Assembly: GCF_904846715.1 (NCBI RefSeq)
Contig: NZ_CAJHBU010000009.1
Coordinates: forward strand, 60,103 to 124,102
Reading direction: 5' to 3'
DNA from: Psychrobacter vallis
GTDB lineage: Bacteria > Pseudomonadota > Gammaproteobacteria > Pseudomonadales > Moraxellaceae
DNA length: 64,000 nucleotides
In this document: in pieces, positions 55,575-64,000 of the stretch
How positions within the stretch are numbered: the first letter of the stretch is position 1
Layout of the letters: each line of letters begins with the position of its first letter
Translations under genes and position numbers: made by a program
The notes under the pieces: generated by a model
The model's database searches: none
Seen by the model: only the letters and a program-made list of their open reading frames with translations
What the model was told of the DNA's origin: nothing

Positions 55575-56171
55575 ATGACGACTGACAAAACCAATACTCT
55601 AGCCAATAATGATTTAGGGACGCCTCAAGACAGTCTTGGAGCAAACAACCAGTCATCCATTCAGCAAAAAAACGACTCAAATATAGAAGGACAAGCTGGT
55701 TATCTAGAGCTACTAGAAGAACGCCCTGTGGTCAACAAAGAGCGTTTAGACGTGGGCAAAGTCACCGTCACGAAGCACACACGAACGAAAACCATTGAAG
55801 TACCTATTGAGCTGATAGAAGAGTACATTACCGTTCACACCGAATTTCATGATGCTCAAAGCCAAGATTTACTCTCTGGCAATTATGATGAAAAAGACGT
55901 GTTACGCCATGTCGAGCCATCGTTAGGCAGCAAAGCGGTTGTTACCATTAACGATAAACAAGTTGAGATCGGTGATGCGCCTATTGAGATAGTACTATCG
56001 CGCCAAGTGGCAACAGTGACGAAAGACACTTATGCTGTCCAAGAGATTGATATTAGCAAAACCACGCACACGCATACTGACAGTATTCAAGTGGTTTTGA
56101 AGCATGAAGAGCTGGATGTCACAGAAGAAGGGTTTTTAGAGCACGAGACCGGCTCATCTTATAACAAATAA
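55575..56171 (+). CDS. DUF2382 domain protein
   Basis: A 198-residue partner of the preceding gene. It shares the DUF2382 blocks but lacks the PRC barrel: YLELLEERPVVNKERLDVGKV (near residue 38, first Glu-Leu-Leu-Glu-Glu core), RTKTIEVPIELIEEYITVH and the C-terminal DTYAVQEIDISKTTHTHTDS with KHEELDVTEEG. The first 35 residues are a Gln/Asn/Ser-rich leader. AAGGAAATAATC precedes the ATG. The two genes look like a tandem duplication with domain loss, now separately terminated. Cytoplasmic; function unknown. Confidence 0.85.
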   Translation: MTTDKTNTLANNDLGTPQDSLGANNQSSIQQKNDSNIEGQAGYLELLEERPVVNKERLDVGKVTVTKHTRTKTIEVPIELIEEYITVHTEFHDAQSQDLLSGNYDEKDVLRHVEPSLGSKAVVTINDKQVEIGDAPIEIVLSRQVATVTKDTYAVQEIDISKTTHTHTDSIQVVLKHEELDVTEEGFLEHETGSSYNK

Positions 56172-56189
56172 TGATTTAGGTTTTGAAGT

Positions 56190-56230
56190 GACCATAAAAA
56201 AAGCAACGCGAACGTTGCTTTTTTTATGGG
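56190..56230. terminator. Bidirectional terminator after the DUF2382 gene
   Basis: A perfect 17-bp stem (56192-56208 and 56213-56229) with CGAA tetraloop. It contains A7 and T7 runs and also serves the convergent lipoprotein gene. Confidence 0.9.
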
Positions 56231-56237
56231 CTTTCTC

Positions 56238-56305
56238 GTGCAAGTACTACGCATGGTAGGCTAAACGAGTTCGAAGCAGCTAATTGTATTTTTTGGATTT
56301 GGTAT
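56238..56305. repeat. Second dispersed repeat unit, copy 2
   Basis: Begins GTGCAAGTACTACGC and ends GGATTTGGTAT, matching 9438-9503 along its length. It lies between the DUF2382 terminator and the stop codon of the lipoprotein gene. Confidence 0.75.
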
Positions 56306-56309
56306 TATT

Positions 56310-56852
56310 TTATGCCGCATCTTCTGTTTTCTTACACTCGTAAGTATTTACGCTCGCAGTATCGGTACCAGCAGTACGCATCACACCTGTTTCCCGATCT
56401 TCATGGGCGACACGCCATTGTACGAAACCTTGCCCACCATCAATAGCGCTATCTGCTGCGAATACTTCAGGGTTGCTGGCATCATTGGTCTTGGTCAACG
56501 TTACTGTGCCTTGGGCAGTGCCAATAACGACTTGGTTCTCAGCATCTGTATAGGTGGCTTCAACTCTCAGCTCAGGTGAACACAAATACGTCATCTGACT
56601 CACATTAGTGTTCACGGAGGCCACTGTATCACCTTCTACTTCATTGAGAGACGCGTCTTCAGTATTGACCACTACGTCACTGGGTTCTGCAGGCTCAGCA
56701 GACATCGGTACTGACTGCTCGGCACTGATACTGTCCTCTAAACTTGGCTCTGTCTCTTGCTGTTGCTGACAGGCGCTGAGGGTCAATGCACCAGCAAGTA
56801 ACCCTGTTAGGGCGACAGAAGCACGCAACTGTTTTAATAATTTTACATTCAT
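56310..56852 (-). CDS. Putative lipoprotein of unknown function
   Basis: A 180-residue envelope protein. The signal peptide ends in the lipobox LTLSAC (Cys about residue 28), followed by QQQQ and an acidic linker. The C-terminal half (about 85-180) contains YLCSPELRVEATYTD and an even spread of beta-strand-like segments; two Cys (YLCSP and NTYECKK) could form a disulfide. This half resembles the MliC-type inhibitor fold in pattern only, which I do not claim. The start at 56852 (MNVKLLKQ) is chosen because GGGAGAG precedes it; the longer ORF starts at 56882. Confidence 0.75.
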   Translation of the reverse strand: MNVKLLKQLRASVALTGLLAGALTLSACQQQQETEPSLEDSISAEQSVPMSAEPAEPSDVVVNTEDASLNEVEGDTVASVNTNVSQMTYLCSPELRVEATYTDAENQVVIGTAQGTVTLTKTNDASNPEVFAADSAIDGGQGFVQWRVAHEDRETGVMRTAGTDTASVNTYECKKTEDAA

Positions 56853-57005
56853 CACACTCTCCCAAATAAATATGTTAAACACTATAGCGTGTCCATAAAT
56901 GCACGCCTATGTTGAATTTGTAAGTAATCACTACAAACTCATCCTTGATCTTAAAATCAACGTTTCTTGTCCATCATAAATCACTTTAACCTTTTAACAA
57001 ACAAT

Positions 57006-57044
57006 ATAAAAAGCCTCTATCTTTTTTAGATAAAGGCTTTTTAT
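57006..57044. terminator. secA terminator
   Basis: AAAAAGCCTCTATCT (57008-57022) pairs with AGATAAAGGCTTTTT (57028-57042), one mismatch, and T runs occur on both strands. Confidence 0.85.
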
Positions 57045-57130
57045 TAGGGCATGTTTGATAGTTCAATCACGGCACTGATAGAAACTATTTTTAGCAGTTT
57101 TTATTCTCATTGTGAAAATGAGAACACGTC

Positions 57131-59932
57131 CTAGATTTTGCCATGGCATTGCTTATACTTGAGTCCTGACCCACAAGGACAAGACGCATTACGACTGATA
57201 TTCATACCGGCATATGGATTTGGCTCATTAGCATTTTTACCACTACCCGCCATAGCACCACTCATACCAGCAGCAGCGGCAACGCCACCAAGATTGCTAT
57301 TTTGGGCTTGCGGCTGACCCGCTGGTTTATTGGCATTGCTGTCTAAATTATCAACGTCATCATGCTCGAACTGCATTTGCATATGAGCGGCATTCTCACG
57401 TTGCTGAATCTCAAGCGCTTCTAGCTCTTCTTTGGTTGGAATATGAACACGTGATAAATCTTGTACCGTTTCAGACTTGATAGCACCAAGCATCATTTGA
57501 AACAGCTCAAACGACTCACGCTTATATTCTTGCTCAGGGTTTTTTTGGGCATAGCCGCGCAAATGAATGCCTTTACGCAATTGATCCATTTGCGTTAAAT
57601 GCTCTTTCCAATGTTTGTCGAGACTTTGCAACATAAAGTGACGCTCAAGCTGGGCGGCATCTTTTTCACCCATCTGTTCACGACGACCATGATAACGATC
57701 CAACGCGGTTTGGATAATTTTTTCACGTAGGCCTTCTTCATCCAGACGGCGATCGCCATCCAACCAATCGTTAATCGGCATTGAGATCTTGAACTCATCC
57801 TCAAGCTCATCCTCAAGACCATCGACATTCCATTGATCATCGACAGAACCGGGTGGAATAAACTGACTGATCATGGCATTGTAGACTTCATGGTGCATGA
57901 CTTTAATGGCTTCGAGCAAATCCATCTCTGCCAATAAATCATCACGCTGACCATAGATCACTTTACGCTGCTCATTAGCGACATCGTCATATTTCAGTAG
58001 ATTTTTACGGGCATCAAAATCGCGACTCTCAACTTTACCTTGGGCGTTTTCAATCGACTTAGAAACCATTTTGTGCTCAATGGCCTCGTCTTCTTTGAGA
58101 CCCATGGCACGCATCATATTGACCACGCGATCGCCTGCAAAAATACGCATCAAGTCATCTTCAAGTGATAAAAAGAAACGCGACATACCGGGGTCACCCT
58201 GACGGCCCGCACGACCACGCAACTGGTTATCAATACGGCGCGATTCATGACGCTCTGAACCCACAATATGTAGACCGCCAGCCGCCACTACTTGGTCATG
58301 CTTGACTTGCCACTGCGCTTTTAGGCGCTGCATCTCTTCAGGACTGACGGATTCTGGATCTTCAATAAACGATTGCCAGTTACCACCAAGGATAATATCG
58401 GTACCACGGCCCGCCATGTTGGTGGCGATAGTGACAGACTTTGGACTGCCTGCCTGTGCGATGATTTCTGCTTCACGCTCATGCTGCTTGGCATTTAGCA
58501 CGTTATGCTTCACGCCTTCTTCATCCAGCAAATAAGACAACTCTTCACTGGCTTCAATGGTCGCTGTACCCACCAATACTGGCGCGCCTTTGGCTTGAAT
58601 CTCTTTGATTTCGCGGATGATGCCTTTGTATTTACCAAGCTTGGTCAAGAAAATTTGGTCATCCATATCGATACGCGCAATCGGCTCATGCGTTGGAATG
58701 ACGATGACGTCTAAATCATACGTTGATTTAAATTCTGCCGCTTCGGTATCAGCCGTACCCGTCATACCAGATAATTTTTCATACAGACGGAAGTAATTCT
58801 GGAAGGTCGTCGTCGCCAACGTTTGGTTTTCTGCTTGAATATCGACACTTTCTTTGGCTTCTACCGCTTGGTGCAGACCTTCTGACCAGCGGCGGCCCGG
58901 CATGGTACGACCGGTGTTTTCATCAACGATGACGACTTCACCATCATCGACGATGTAATGGACGTTTTTGACAAACACATGATGGGCACGAATGGCCGCT
59001 TGTACGTGTGCGAGCAGTGGCAAACGGCTTGGGCTGTACAAACTTTCATTTTCGCCAAGCTCGCCGACTTCGATTAAGAAGCGCTCAATTTTCTCATAGC
59101 CTTTTTCGCTAATTTCAATCTGGCGGTTCTTTTCATCGATCCAAAAATCTTCTTCTTCATTATTCTTATTGGCTTCTTCGTCTTTTGAACGGATCAATAC
59201 GGGAATAATGGTATTAATCAGCGCATACATACGTGATGAATCTTCGGCTTGACCCGAGATAATCAGCGGCGTACGTGCCTCATCGATTAAGATAGAGTCA
59301 ATTTCATCAATGATACAGAAATTCAGCGGGCGCTGTTTTTTCTCTTTTAAACTAAAGACCATGTTATCACGCAGATAATCAAAGCCGTATTCGTTATTGG
59401 TACCGTAAGTGATATCCGCTTGATAAGCATTGATCTTTTCTTGTGGCGGCTGCTGTGAATAGATCACCCCCACCGTCATACCCAAAAATCCGAACAACGG
59501 ACGGTTTAATTCGGCATCACGCGCGGCCAAATAGTCGTTGACGGTGACCAGATGTACGCCTTTGCCGCTGATGGCATTGAGGTACATGGCCAAGGTGCCC
59601 ATCAGGGTTTTACCTTCACCGGTTTTCATCTCAGCGATTTTGCCTTCGTGCAAGGTGATACCACCAATCAGCTGCACGTCATAGTGACGCATACCATTGA
59701 CACGTGATGACGCTTCACGGCAGACCGCAAACGCCTCTGGCAATAGTGCGTCTAAGCTTTCACCTTTTTGATGACGCGCTTTAAACTCTTCGGTTTTTTG
59801 TTGTAGCTGCTCATCAGAAAGTGCTTGTATCTCAGTCTCATGTGCGTTGATCTTACTGACCACTTTACGCATACGCTTTAATTCGCGGTCATTTTTGGTG
59901 CCAACGACATTGCCTATAATCTTTGATAACAT
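57131..59932 (-). CDS. secA: Preprotein translocase ATPase SecA
   Basis: SecA is the motor ATPase that drives proteins through SecYEG. The 933-residue protein has Walker A MKTGEGKT near residue 101, Walker B DEID near 208 and the second nucleotide fold with [14 protein letters not shown] near 500 and [18 protein letters not shown] near 570. The preprotein cross-linking, helical-wing and scaffold domains lie between, and the C-terminal zinc-binding SEC-C motif [14 protein letters not shown] ends it (SecB contact). The start at 59932 ([10 protein letters not shown]) matches the family; an upstream in-frame codon at 59980 adds 16 unrelated residues. The terminator lies at 57006-57044. Confidence 0.97.
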   Translation of the reverse strand: MLSKIIGNVVGTKNDRELKRMRKVVSKINAHETEIQALSDEQLQQKTEEFKARHQKGESLDALLPEAFAVCREASSRVNGMRHYDVQLIGGITLHEGKIAEMKTGEGKTLMGTLAMYLNAISGKGVHLVTVNDYLAARDAELNRPLFGFLGMTVGVIYSQQPPQEKINAYQADITYGTNNEYGFDYLRDNMVFSLKEKKQRPLNFCIIDEIDSILIDEARTPLIISGQAEDSSRMYALINTIIPVLIRSKDEEANKNNEEEDFWIDEKNRQIEISEKGYEKIERFLIEVGELGENESLYSPSRLPLLAHVQAAIRAHHVFVKNVHYIVDDGEVVIVDENTGRTMPGRRWSEGLHQAVEAKESVDIQAENQTLATTTFQNYFRLYEKLSGMTGTADTEAAEFKSTYDLDVIVIPTHEPIARIDMDDQIFLTKLGKYKGIIREIKEIQAKGAPVLVGTATIEASEELSYLLDEEGVKHNVLNAKQHEREAEIIAQAGSPKSVTIATNMAGRGTDIILGGNWQSFIEDPESVSPEEMQRLKAQWQVKHDQVVAAGGLHIVGSERHESRRIDNQLRGRAGRQGDPGMSRFFLSLEDDLMRIFAGDRVVNMMRAMGLKEDEAIEHKMVSKSIENAQGKVESRDFDARKNLLKYDDVANEQRKVIYGQRDDLLAEMDLLEAIKVMHHEVYNAMISQFIPPGSVDDQWNVDGLEDELEDEFKISMPINDWLDGDRRLDEEGLREKIIQTALDRYHGRREQMGEKDAAQLERHFMLQSLDKHWKEHLTQMDQLRKGIHLRGYAQKNPEQEYKRESFELFQMMLGAIKSETVQDLSRVHIPTKEELEALEIQQRENAAHMQMQFEHDDVDNLDSNANKPAGQPQAQNSNLGGVAAAAGMSGAMAGSGKNANEPNPYAGMNISRNASCPCGSGLKYKQCHGKI

Positions 59933-60216
59933 AATTTTTTGACCTATGGAAATATTCGATAATTGGTGCGCATTAGCCAATGCTTAGTTTGCCGCTTTGT
60001 CATTCCAGTAGCACTGACTTTTTTTAAATCAGATCGACTATATTTAATGCAATATCGCCCAATTAATTGTGACGTTATTATATATGGTTATCGTGCCGAT
60101 GGATACAAGGGTCAGTGGGCAGATATTTGTCCGCATCAAATCAAGGCTGAGCATGTTAAAATGACGGATAAATTGTATTTAAACTCATATCAGATCCGTT
60201 AAATAAGAGATTTTGC

Positions 60217-63200
60217 ATGACCGTCAAACCAGTTGCTCAAAACCTAAATGCTGCAAAACCTGCGCCCAAAAAATACGCTTTATCAAATCAATTAAACAAA
60301 GACGCCGCTGACCATTTAACTTCCGATTCGTTAAATTCTGAACGATTAACTATCGGCGATGCTGTTTATCACTTGGCAGACCATACACCGATGATGGTGC
60401 AATATCTAACCATGAAAGCCAACTATCCACAAGCGTTGCTGCTATACCGGATGGGTGACTTTTATGAGCTGTTTTTTGATGATGCCAAACGCGCGGCGCA
60501 GATATTGGACATTACTCTGACCCGCCGTGGTACTGATAAAGCAGGCAACACCATTGCGATGGCAGGCGTACCTTTTCATGCAGCGGACAGCTATATGGCG
60601 CGTCTGATTGCCGCTGGTCAGACAGTGGTGGTTTGTGAGCAAATAGACGAATCAACCACTGCCCACTCGCCTAACATGGGCGACAAGCAAAAGAAAGACA
60701 AAAGCAAAGCATCAGCTGGCAGCATCATGCGCCGTGAAGTGGTCAAAACACTGACCGCAGGGACGATTACCGATGATGCGCTTATCGCGCCCAATCATAC
60801 GCCGACTGTGGTCGCCATTGATATAGAGATACCTAAATCAAACAGCAAGCAGCCGTTGCAAGCGGCCATCAGTCAGATGGATTTGGCAGCGGGCACGCTC
60901 ACCACCCAAACGCTGAATGCGCAGAACGACGACAGTGAGGGACTGCAAACCCAAATGCTCACGGTGTTGGCACGCTTTGCTCCCAGTGAATGCATCATTA
61001 GCGAAGCGCTCAGCGAGAACGTAGGTGAAGATTGGCTGCTGTGGTTACGCCAACATCTTGACTGCCCTATTATAGAAGTAGCGGACAATGACTTTCATCG
61101 TGAGCATGCCAGCGCGACCCTTTGCCAGCAATTTGACGTACAGCGCCTTGATGGCTTAGGTTTAGGATCAAGTATTGGTGACACGCCACTTGCTCAAGCC
61201 AGTTGTGCAGCGCTTATTCACTATGCGCGGCAAACCCAGCAGCGTCATGTACCGCAAGTCAATCAGCTCATCGTCGAGTACAGCGATGATTATTTGATTA
61301 TCGATGCCAATAGCCAGCAAAATCTTGAATTATTTGCGCCTGTCAGTAGCAATGGCACGTCCTTGATATCGGTATTGAATCATTGCCAAACCCCGATGGG
61401 ACGACGATTGCTCGTGCAGCAAATGAAGCGCCCACTCCGTCAGCATAGCCGTATCAATCTACGCTTGGAGGCGATAGCCAGTCTATTACGTATAGACAAT
61501 CCATCTGACCGTGATAAAAAACCCAATCAAAAACTGGCAGATAACGCCCTTGTCACAAGTTTGCGGGATACACTCAACACCATCGGCGATATAGAGCGCA
61601 TTAGTAGTCGTATCGGGCTAATGAGTGCCAAGCCACGCGATTTGCGCAAACTGGCTGATGGCATCAAAAGTAGTGCTCAGCTGACTGCCCTACTGAACAC
61701 TTTACTAACGGAGGCTGGCATTGCTCACGAACAGGCAGGATTGTTGCCAATGCTCATGCAGCAATTACCCGCCCAGCTACCAGCCGTACAGTTTGCCGCT
61801 GAGTTGATTGAACGCGCCATTGTCATAGAGCCGCCCGCCCACATCCGTGATGGCGGTATGATCGCCGCAGGTTTTGACGAAGAATTTGATCGTTTGACCC
61901 ACCTGCATGACAATATCCAAGTCACTCTAGATAACATGTTAGAGTGCGCGCGTCAGGACAATAATTTGCCCAGTCTCAAAGTGGGTTTTAATAAAGTCAG
62001 TGGATTTTATTTTGAACTCCCCAAAATGCAGGCAAAAAACGCGCCCGCGCACTTTATCCGTCGGCAAACACTCAAAAGTAGCGAGCGCTTTATTACCGAT
62101 GAGTTAAAAACGGTCGAGACAGAGTATCTGAGCGCGCAGACATTAGCGTTGACGCGAGAAAAGCAGCTGTATCAAGAATTGCTGACTACTTTAAGCGGTC
62201 ATTTAGCCGACCTGCAACAATTGAGTGCTGCTATTGCGCAAATAGACGTGCTGAGCAACTGGGCACAGCTGGCTATCGATTATCATTGGCAGCGTCCAAT
62301 CATGGGTGATGAGTCGAACAACACATCAAACCCTAACAACCAAACCAGTATCGACATCAAGCAAGGTCGTCATGTCGTGGTCGAAGCCGCCTTAAATCCG
62401 GCAAATACCAATCACACCGTCCATAAAAACATCAGTCATCAGCCTAACCATCATACCAACCGCTTTGTCGCCAATGACTGTACACTAGGCAGCACTGACA
62501 GTCCCGAGCGACTGCTGATGATTACTGGGCCAAATATGGGCGGCAAATCCACCTATATGCGTCAGACGGCATTGATCGTCCTACTCGCGCATTGCGGCAG
62601 CTTTGTCCCAGCCGCGCAAGCTCATATCGGTGATATCGATCGCATCTTTACGCGTATTGGCTCGGCTGATGACTTGGCTGGTGGCAAATCCACCTTTATG
62701 GTGGAAATGATTGAGACCGCCAATATCCTCAATCAAGCAACGGCCAAATCACTGGTACTCATGGATGAAGTCGGACGCGGCACGGCTACCACTGACGGTT
62801 TGGCCATCGCTCATGCTTGTGTCAATAGGCTGGTAGAGATTGGCTGCCTGACCTTATTTGCCACCCATTACTTTGAGCTGACGCAATTGGCACAGCCTAC
62901 TGACAACCGTCACCGCAGCATTCGTAATGTCCATGTTGCAGCCAGTGAAATCGATGGTCAACTGCTACTACTGCATCAAATCAAAGAGGGCGCTGCCAGC
63001 TCCAGCTTTGGACTGTATGTGGCAAAAATGGCAGGTATCCCGACTCAAGTATTGAATGATGCCAAGCGTTATTTGGCTGATCACTTAAACATCGATAACC
63101 TACAAGCAGGCAACCGAACAGCGGATAACGGCAAAACGATTGATGACAAAAATGAATTAGCTAAGTCAGTAACGGATAAAAGCCAACAGGTGACTCATCA

Positions 63201-63378
63201 TACGGCAGAAAAAACCACGGTCAGCCGTGTTGATAAAGACCAAACTACGAGTAATATTCCACAGCAAAATCAGCTGTTTAGCTTGCAAGACGAGCTTCAT
63301 GCCATCGATCCTGATAGCTTAACACCCAAGCAAGCGCATGACCTGCTATATCATCTCAAAAAAATCATTAGTCATTAA
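60217..63378 (+). CDS. mutS: DNA mismatch repair protein MutS
   Basis: MutS recognises mismatches and starts methyl-directed repair. The mismatch-binding F-x-E wedge is in [12 protein letters not shown] near residue 82. The ATPase has Walker [13 protein letters not shown] near residue 771, Walker [17 protein letters not shown] near 847 and the [11 protein letters not shown]is near 888. At 1053 residues it is about 200 longer than usual. Extra material is visible as a charged loop ([10 protein letters not shown], near 150), an Asn-rich insert before the ATPase ([10 protein letters not shown], near 705), and a long polar linker before the C-terminal tetramerisation helices ([19 protein letters not shown]). 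A 40-residue N-terminal extension is also present. fdxA follows, as in Pseudomonas. Confidence 0.95.
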   Translation: MTVKPVAQNLNAAKPAPKKYALSNQLNKDAADHLTSDSLNSERLTIGDAVYHLADHTPMMVQYLTMKANYPQALLLYRMGDFYELFFDDAKRAAQILDITLTRRGTDKAGNTIAMAGVPFHAADSYMARLIAAGQTVVVCEQIDESTTAHSPNMGDKQKKDKSKASAGSIMRREVVKTLTAGTITDDALIAPNHTPTVVAIDIEIPKSNSKQPLQAAISQMDLAAGTLTTQTLNAQNDDSEGLQTQMLTVLARFAPSECIISEALSENVGEDWLLWLRQHLDCPIIEVADNDFHREHASATLCQQFDVQRLDGLGLGSSIGDTPLAQASCAALIHYARQTQQRHVPQVNQLIVEYSDDYLIIDANSQQNLELFAPVSSNGTSLISVLNHCQTPMGRRLLVQQMKRPLRQHSRINLRLEAIASLLRIDNPSDRDKKPNQKLADNALVTSLRDTLNTIGDIERISSRIGLMSAKPRDLRKLADGIKSSAQLTALLNTLLTEAGIAHEQAGLLPMLMQQLPAQLPAVQFAAELIERAIVIEPPAHIRDGGMIAAGFDEEFDRLTHLHDNIQVTLDNMLECARQDNNLPSLKVGFNKVSGFYFELPKMQAKNAPAHFIRRQTLKSSERFITDELKTVETEYLSAQTLALTREKQLYQELLTTLSGHLADLQQLSAAIAQIDVLSNWAQLAIDYHWQRPIMGDESNNTSNPNNQTSIDIKQGRHVVVEAALNPANTNHTVHKNISHQPNHHTNRFVANDCTLGSTDSPERLLMITGPNMGGKSTYMRQTALIVLLAHCGSFVPAAQAHIGDIDRIFTRIGSADDLAGGKSTFMVEMIETANILNQATAKSLVLMDEVGRGTATTDGLAIAHACVNRLVEIGCLTLFATHYFELTQLAQPTDNRHRSIRNVHVAASEIDGQLLLLHQIKEGAASSSFGLYVAKMAGIPTQVLNDAKRYLADHLNIDNLQAGNRTADNGKTIDDKNELAKSVTDKSQQVTHHTAEKTTVSRVDKDQTTSNIPQQNQLFSLQDELHAIDPDSLTPKQAHDLLYHLKKIISH

Positions 63379-63450
63379 AGGGAATTGTCAAATAGCCATA
63401 AAGGCGCTAAAATACGCTTTATTTTTAATCTATTCTATGTAGCCCTTATA

Positions 63451-63504
63451 ATTGATTCACTATAAAAGAGGTTAACTCGATAACTCTTTTATAGTGGATT
63501 GACT
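63451..63504. repeat. Long hairpin upstream of fdxA with repeat-family ends
   Basis: GATTCACTATAAAAGAGGTTA and TAACTCTTTTATAGTGGATT pair over about 20 positions, with one bulge and two mismatches. Both arms carry the TATAGTG[GA]ATT terminal motif of the dispersed element, arranged head to head. It lies 35 bases before the fdxA ATG and could sit in the promoter or leader. Confidence 0.7.
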
Positions 63505-63538
63505 GTATCAGCCAAATCAATAACAGGTAGACATTACT

Positions 63539-63862
63539 ATGACCTTTGTCGTTACAGATAACTGCATTCTTTGCAAATACACCGACTGTGTGGAAGTCTG
63601 TCCTGTGGACTGCTTTTATGAAGGGCCGAACTTCCTCGTCATCGATCCTGATGAGTGCATCGACTGCGCGCTATGCGAGCCTGAATGTCCGGCTAATGCC
63701 ATCTTCTCAGAAGATGAAGTACCAAAAGACCAAGAGATGTTCACTCAGTTAAATGAGGAGCTGGCACAAAAATGGCCAAACATCACTGAGATGAAAGAGC
63801 AAATGCCAGAAGCGGCTAAGTGGGATGGCGTGGAAGGTAAGATTCAGTATTTAGAGAAATAA
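63539..63862 (+). CDS. fdxA: 7Fe ferredoxin FdxA (3Fe-4S/4Fe-4S)
   Basis: A 107-residue cytoplasmic electron carrier of the Azotobacter FdI / Pseudomonas FdxA type. The N-terminal cluster motif [18 protein letters not shown] gives the 3Fe-4S and part of the 4Fe-4S site. The second motif [16 protein letters not shown] completes them. The C-terminal extension (about 50 residues) ends [10 protein letters not shown]. Conserved next to mutS in Pseudomonas. AGGTAGACATTACT precedes the ATG. Redox partners are unknown; oxidative-stress or iron control is plausible but nothing visible settles it. Confidence 0.95.
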   Translation: MTFVVTDNCILCKYTDCVEVCPVDCFYEGPNFLVIDPDECIDCALCEPECPANAIFSEDEVPKDQEMFTQLNEELAQKWPNITEMKEQMPEAAKWDGVEGKIQYLEK

Positions 63863-63925
63863 CCTTCTCTTTGAAGTATCTATATATCATTTCAATAAAA
63901 AACCACCCAACGGCGATATGCATTT

Positions 63926-64000
63926 TGAACTGACCCCCGAAACTTGGACAGTTTAGTTTAACCCAAGGACTGAGTTCTGTACTGCACAGGGCTCAGTCCT
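63926..64000 (-). mobile_element. End of an IS3-family insertion sequence (cut by window edge)
   Basis: The boundary reads TGAACTGACCCCCGAAACTTGG, of the TGnACTG-nCCCC-n-GTTGGACA type seen at ends of IS150-group elements (ending near 63950 with GGACAG). The element continues to the right beyond the window. Its outer terminus is most likely 63926, or 63931 if the shorter repeat applies. The left target-site duplicate cannot be judged without the other end. Confidence 0.75.
63958..64000 (-). CDS. IS3-family transposase OrfB, C-terminal fragment
   Basis: On the minus strand the last 13 codons before TAA (63958-63960) read GLSPVQYRTQSLG. The L-S-P-V-x-Y-R block is the standard C-terminus of IS3-family DDE transposases, after the YNxxRxHxxL region. 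Only this end is inside the window, so completeness of the gene cannot be judged. Confidence 0.75.
   Translation of the reverse strand, partial: GLSPVQYRTQSLG

Noticed and set aside
59963..60202. 79-codon ORF between secA and mutS
   Set aside because: Overlaps the secA 5' region, has a non-ATG start and no ribosome-binding site; likely chance.

Overview
The window is a stretch of gammaproteobacterial chromosome that looks like Psychrobacter or a close relative in the Moraxellaceae. This rests on composition (AT-rich, about 42-44% G+C by eye), a run of Pseudomonadales-type gene neighbourhoods (yggS/pilT/pilU, fur/bamE/rnfH, cytochrome c4/c5/engB, HAD/rluC/rne, dsbC/hom, mutS/fdxA), a monomeric plus a dimeric isocitrate dehydrogenase, and long asparagine- and glutamine-rich insertions in several proteins. 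No lineage search could be run. No rRNA, tRNA, prophage, CRISPR array or recognisable defence or biosynthetic cluster was seen. Nearly all of the window is core genome.

Layout. 0-9.3 kb: monomeric IDH (+) convergent with dimeric IDH (-), an RluE-like pseudouridine synthase, a double-DUF305 lipoprotein, an M61 peptidase and SlyD. 9.3-18.2 kb: a repeat-rich intergenic region, the Prc protease, NagZ, two paralogous single-pass envelope proteins (only one with an OmpA domain) and a rhomboid protease. 18.4-31.6 kb: a metallophosphatase, purE-purK-yaiI, an NmrA-like protein, epmA, pdxB, an AI-2E-type exporter, nadE, a CorC/HlyC-type protein and a PAP2 phosphatase. 31.7-43.1 kb: yggS divergent from pilT-pilU, fur divergent from bamE, rnfH with a multi-pass membrane protein, cytochromes c4 and c5, engB, a HAD phosphatase and rluC. 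43.1-56.9 kb: a 1.2-kb leader region and a very long RNase E, a DUF808 membrane protein, DsbC, homoserine dehydrogenase, acetyl-CoA acetyltransferase, a PRC-barrel/DUF2382 protein with a DUF2382-only partner, and a lipoprotein. 57.1-64 kb: SecA, MutS, 7Fe ferredoxin, and the end of an IS3-family insertion sequence cut off by the window edge.

Functional themes are central metabolism (isocitrate, NAD, PLP, purine, threonine/methionine branch, thiolase), envelope assembly and turnover (SecA, BamE, Prc, NagZ, DsbC, OmpA-like proteins), twitching motility (PilT/PilU), iron control (Fur) and RNA metabolism (RNase E, two pseudouridine synthases).

The least explained content is intergenic. A family of imperfectly palindromic elements of about 140-160 bp, with TATAGTC...GACTATA ends and a CAGACAGAGGCT core, occurs in many full, partial and end-only copies. 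A second repeat unit of about 66 bp occurs twice. A 30-bp perfect palindrome lies downstream of prc. None of these is accounted for by the coding genes. I found no convincing new multi-gene system; the repeat family is the best candidate for something undescribed.
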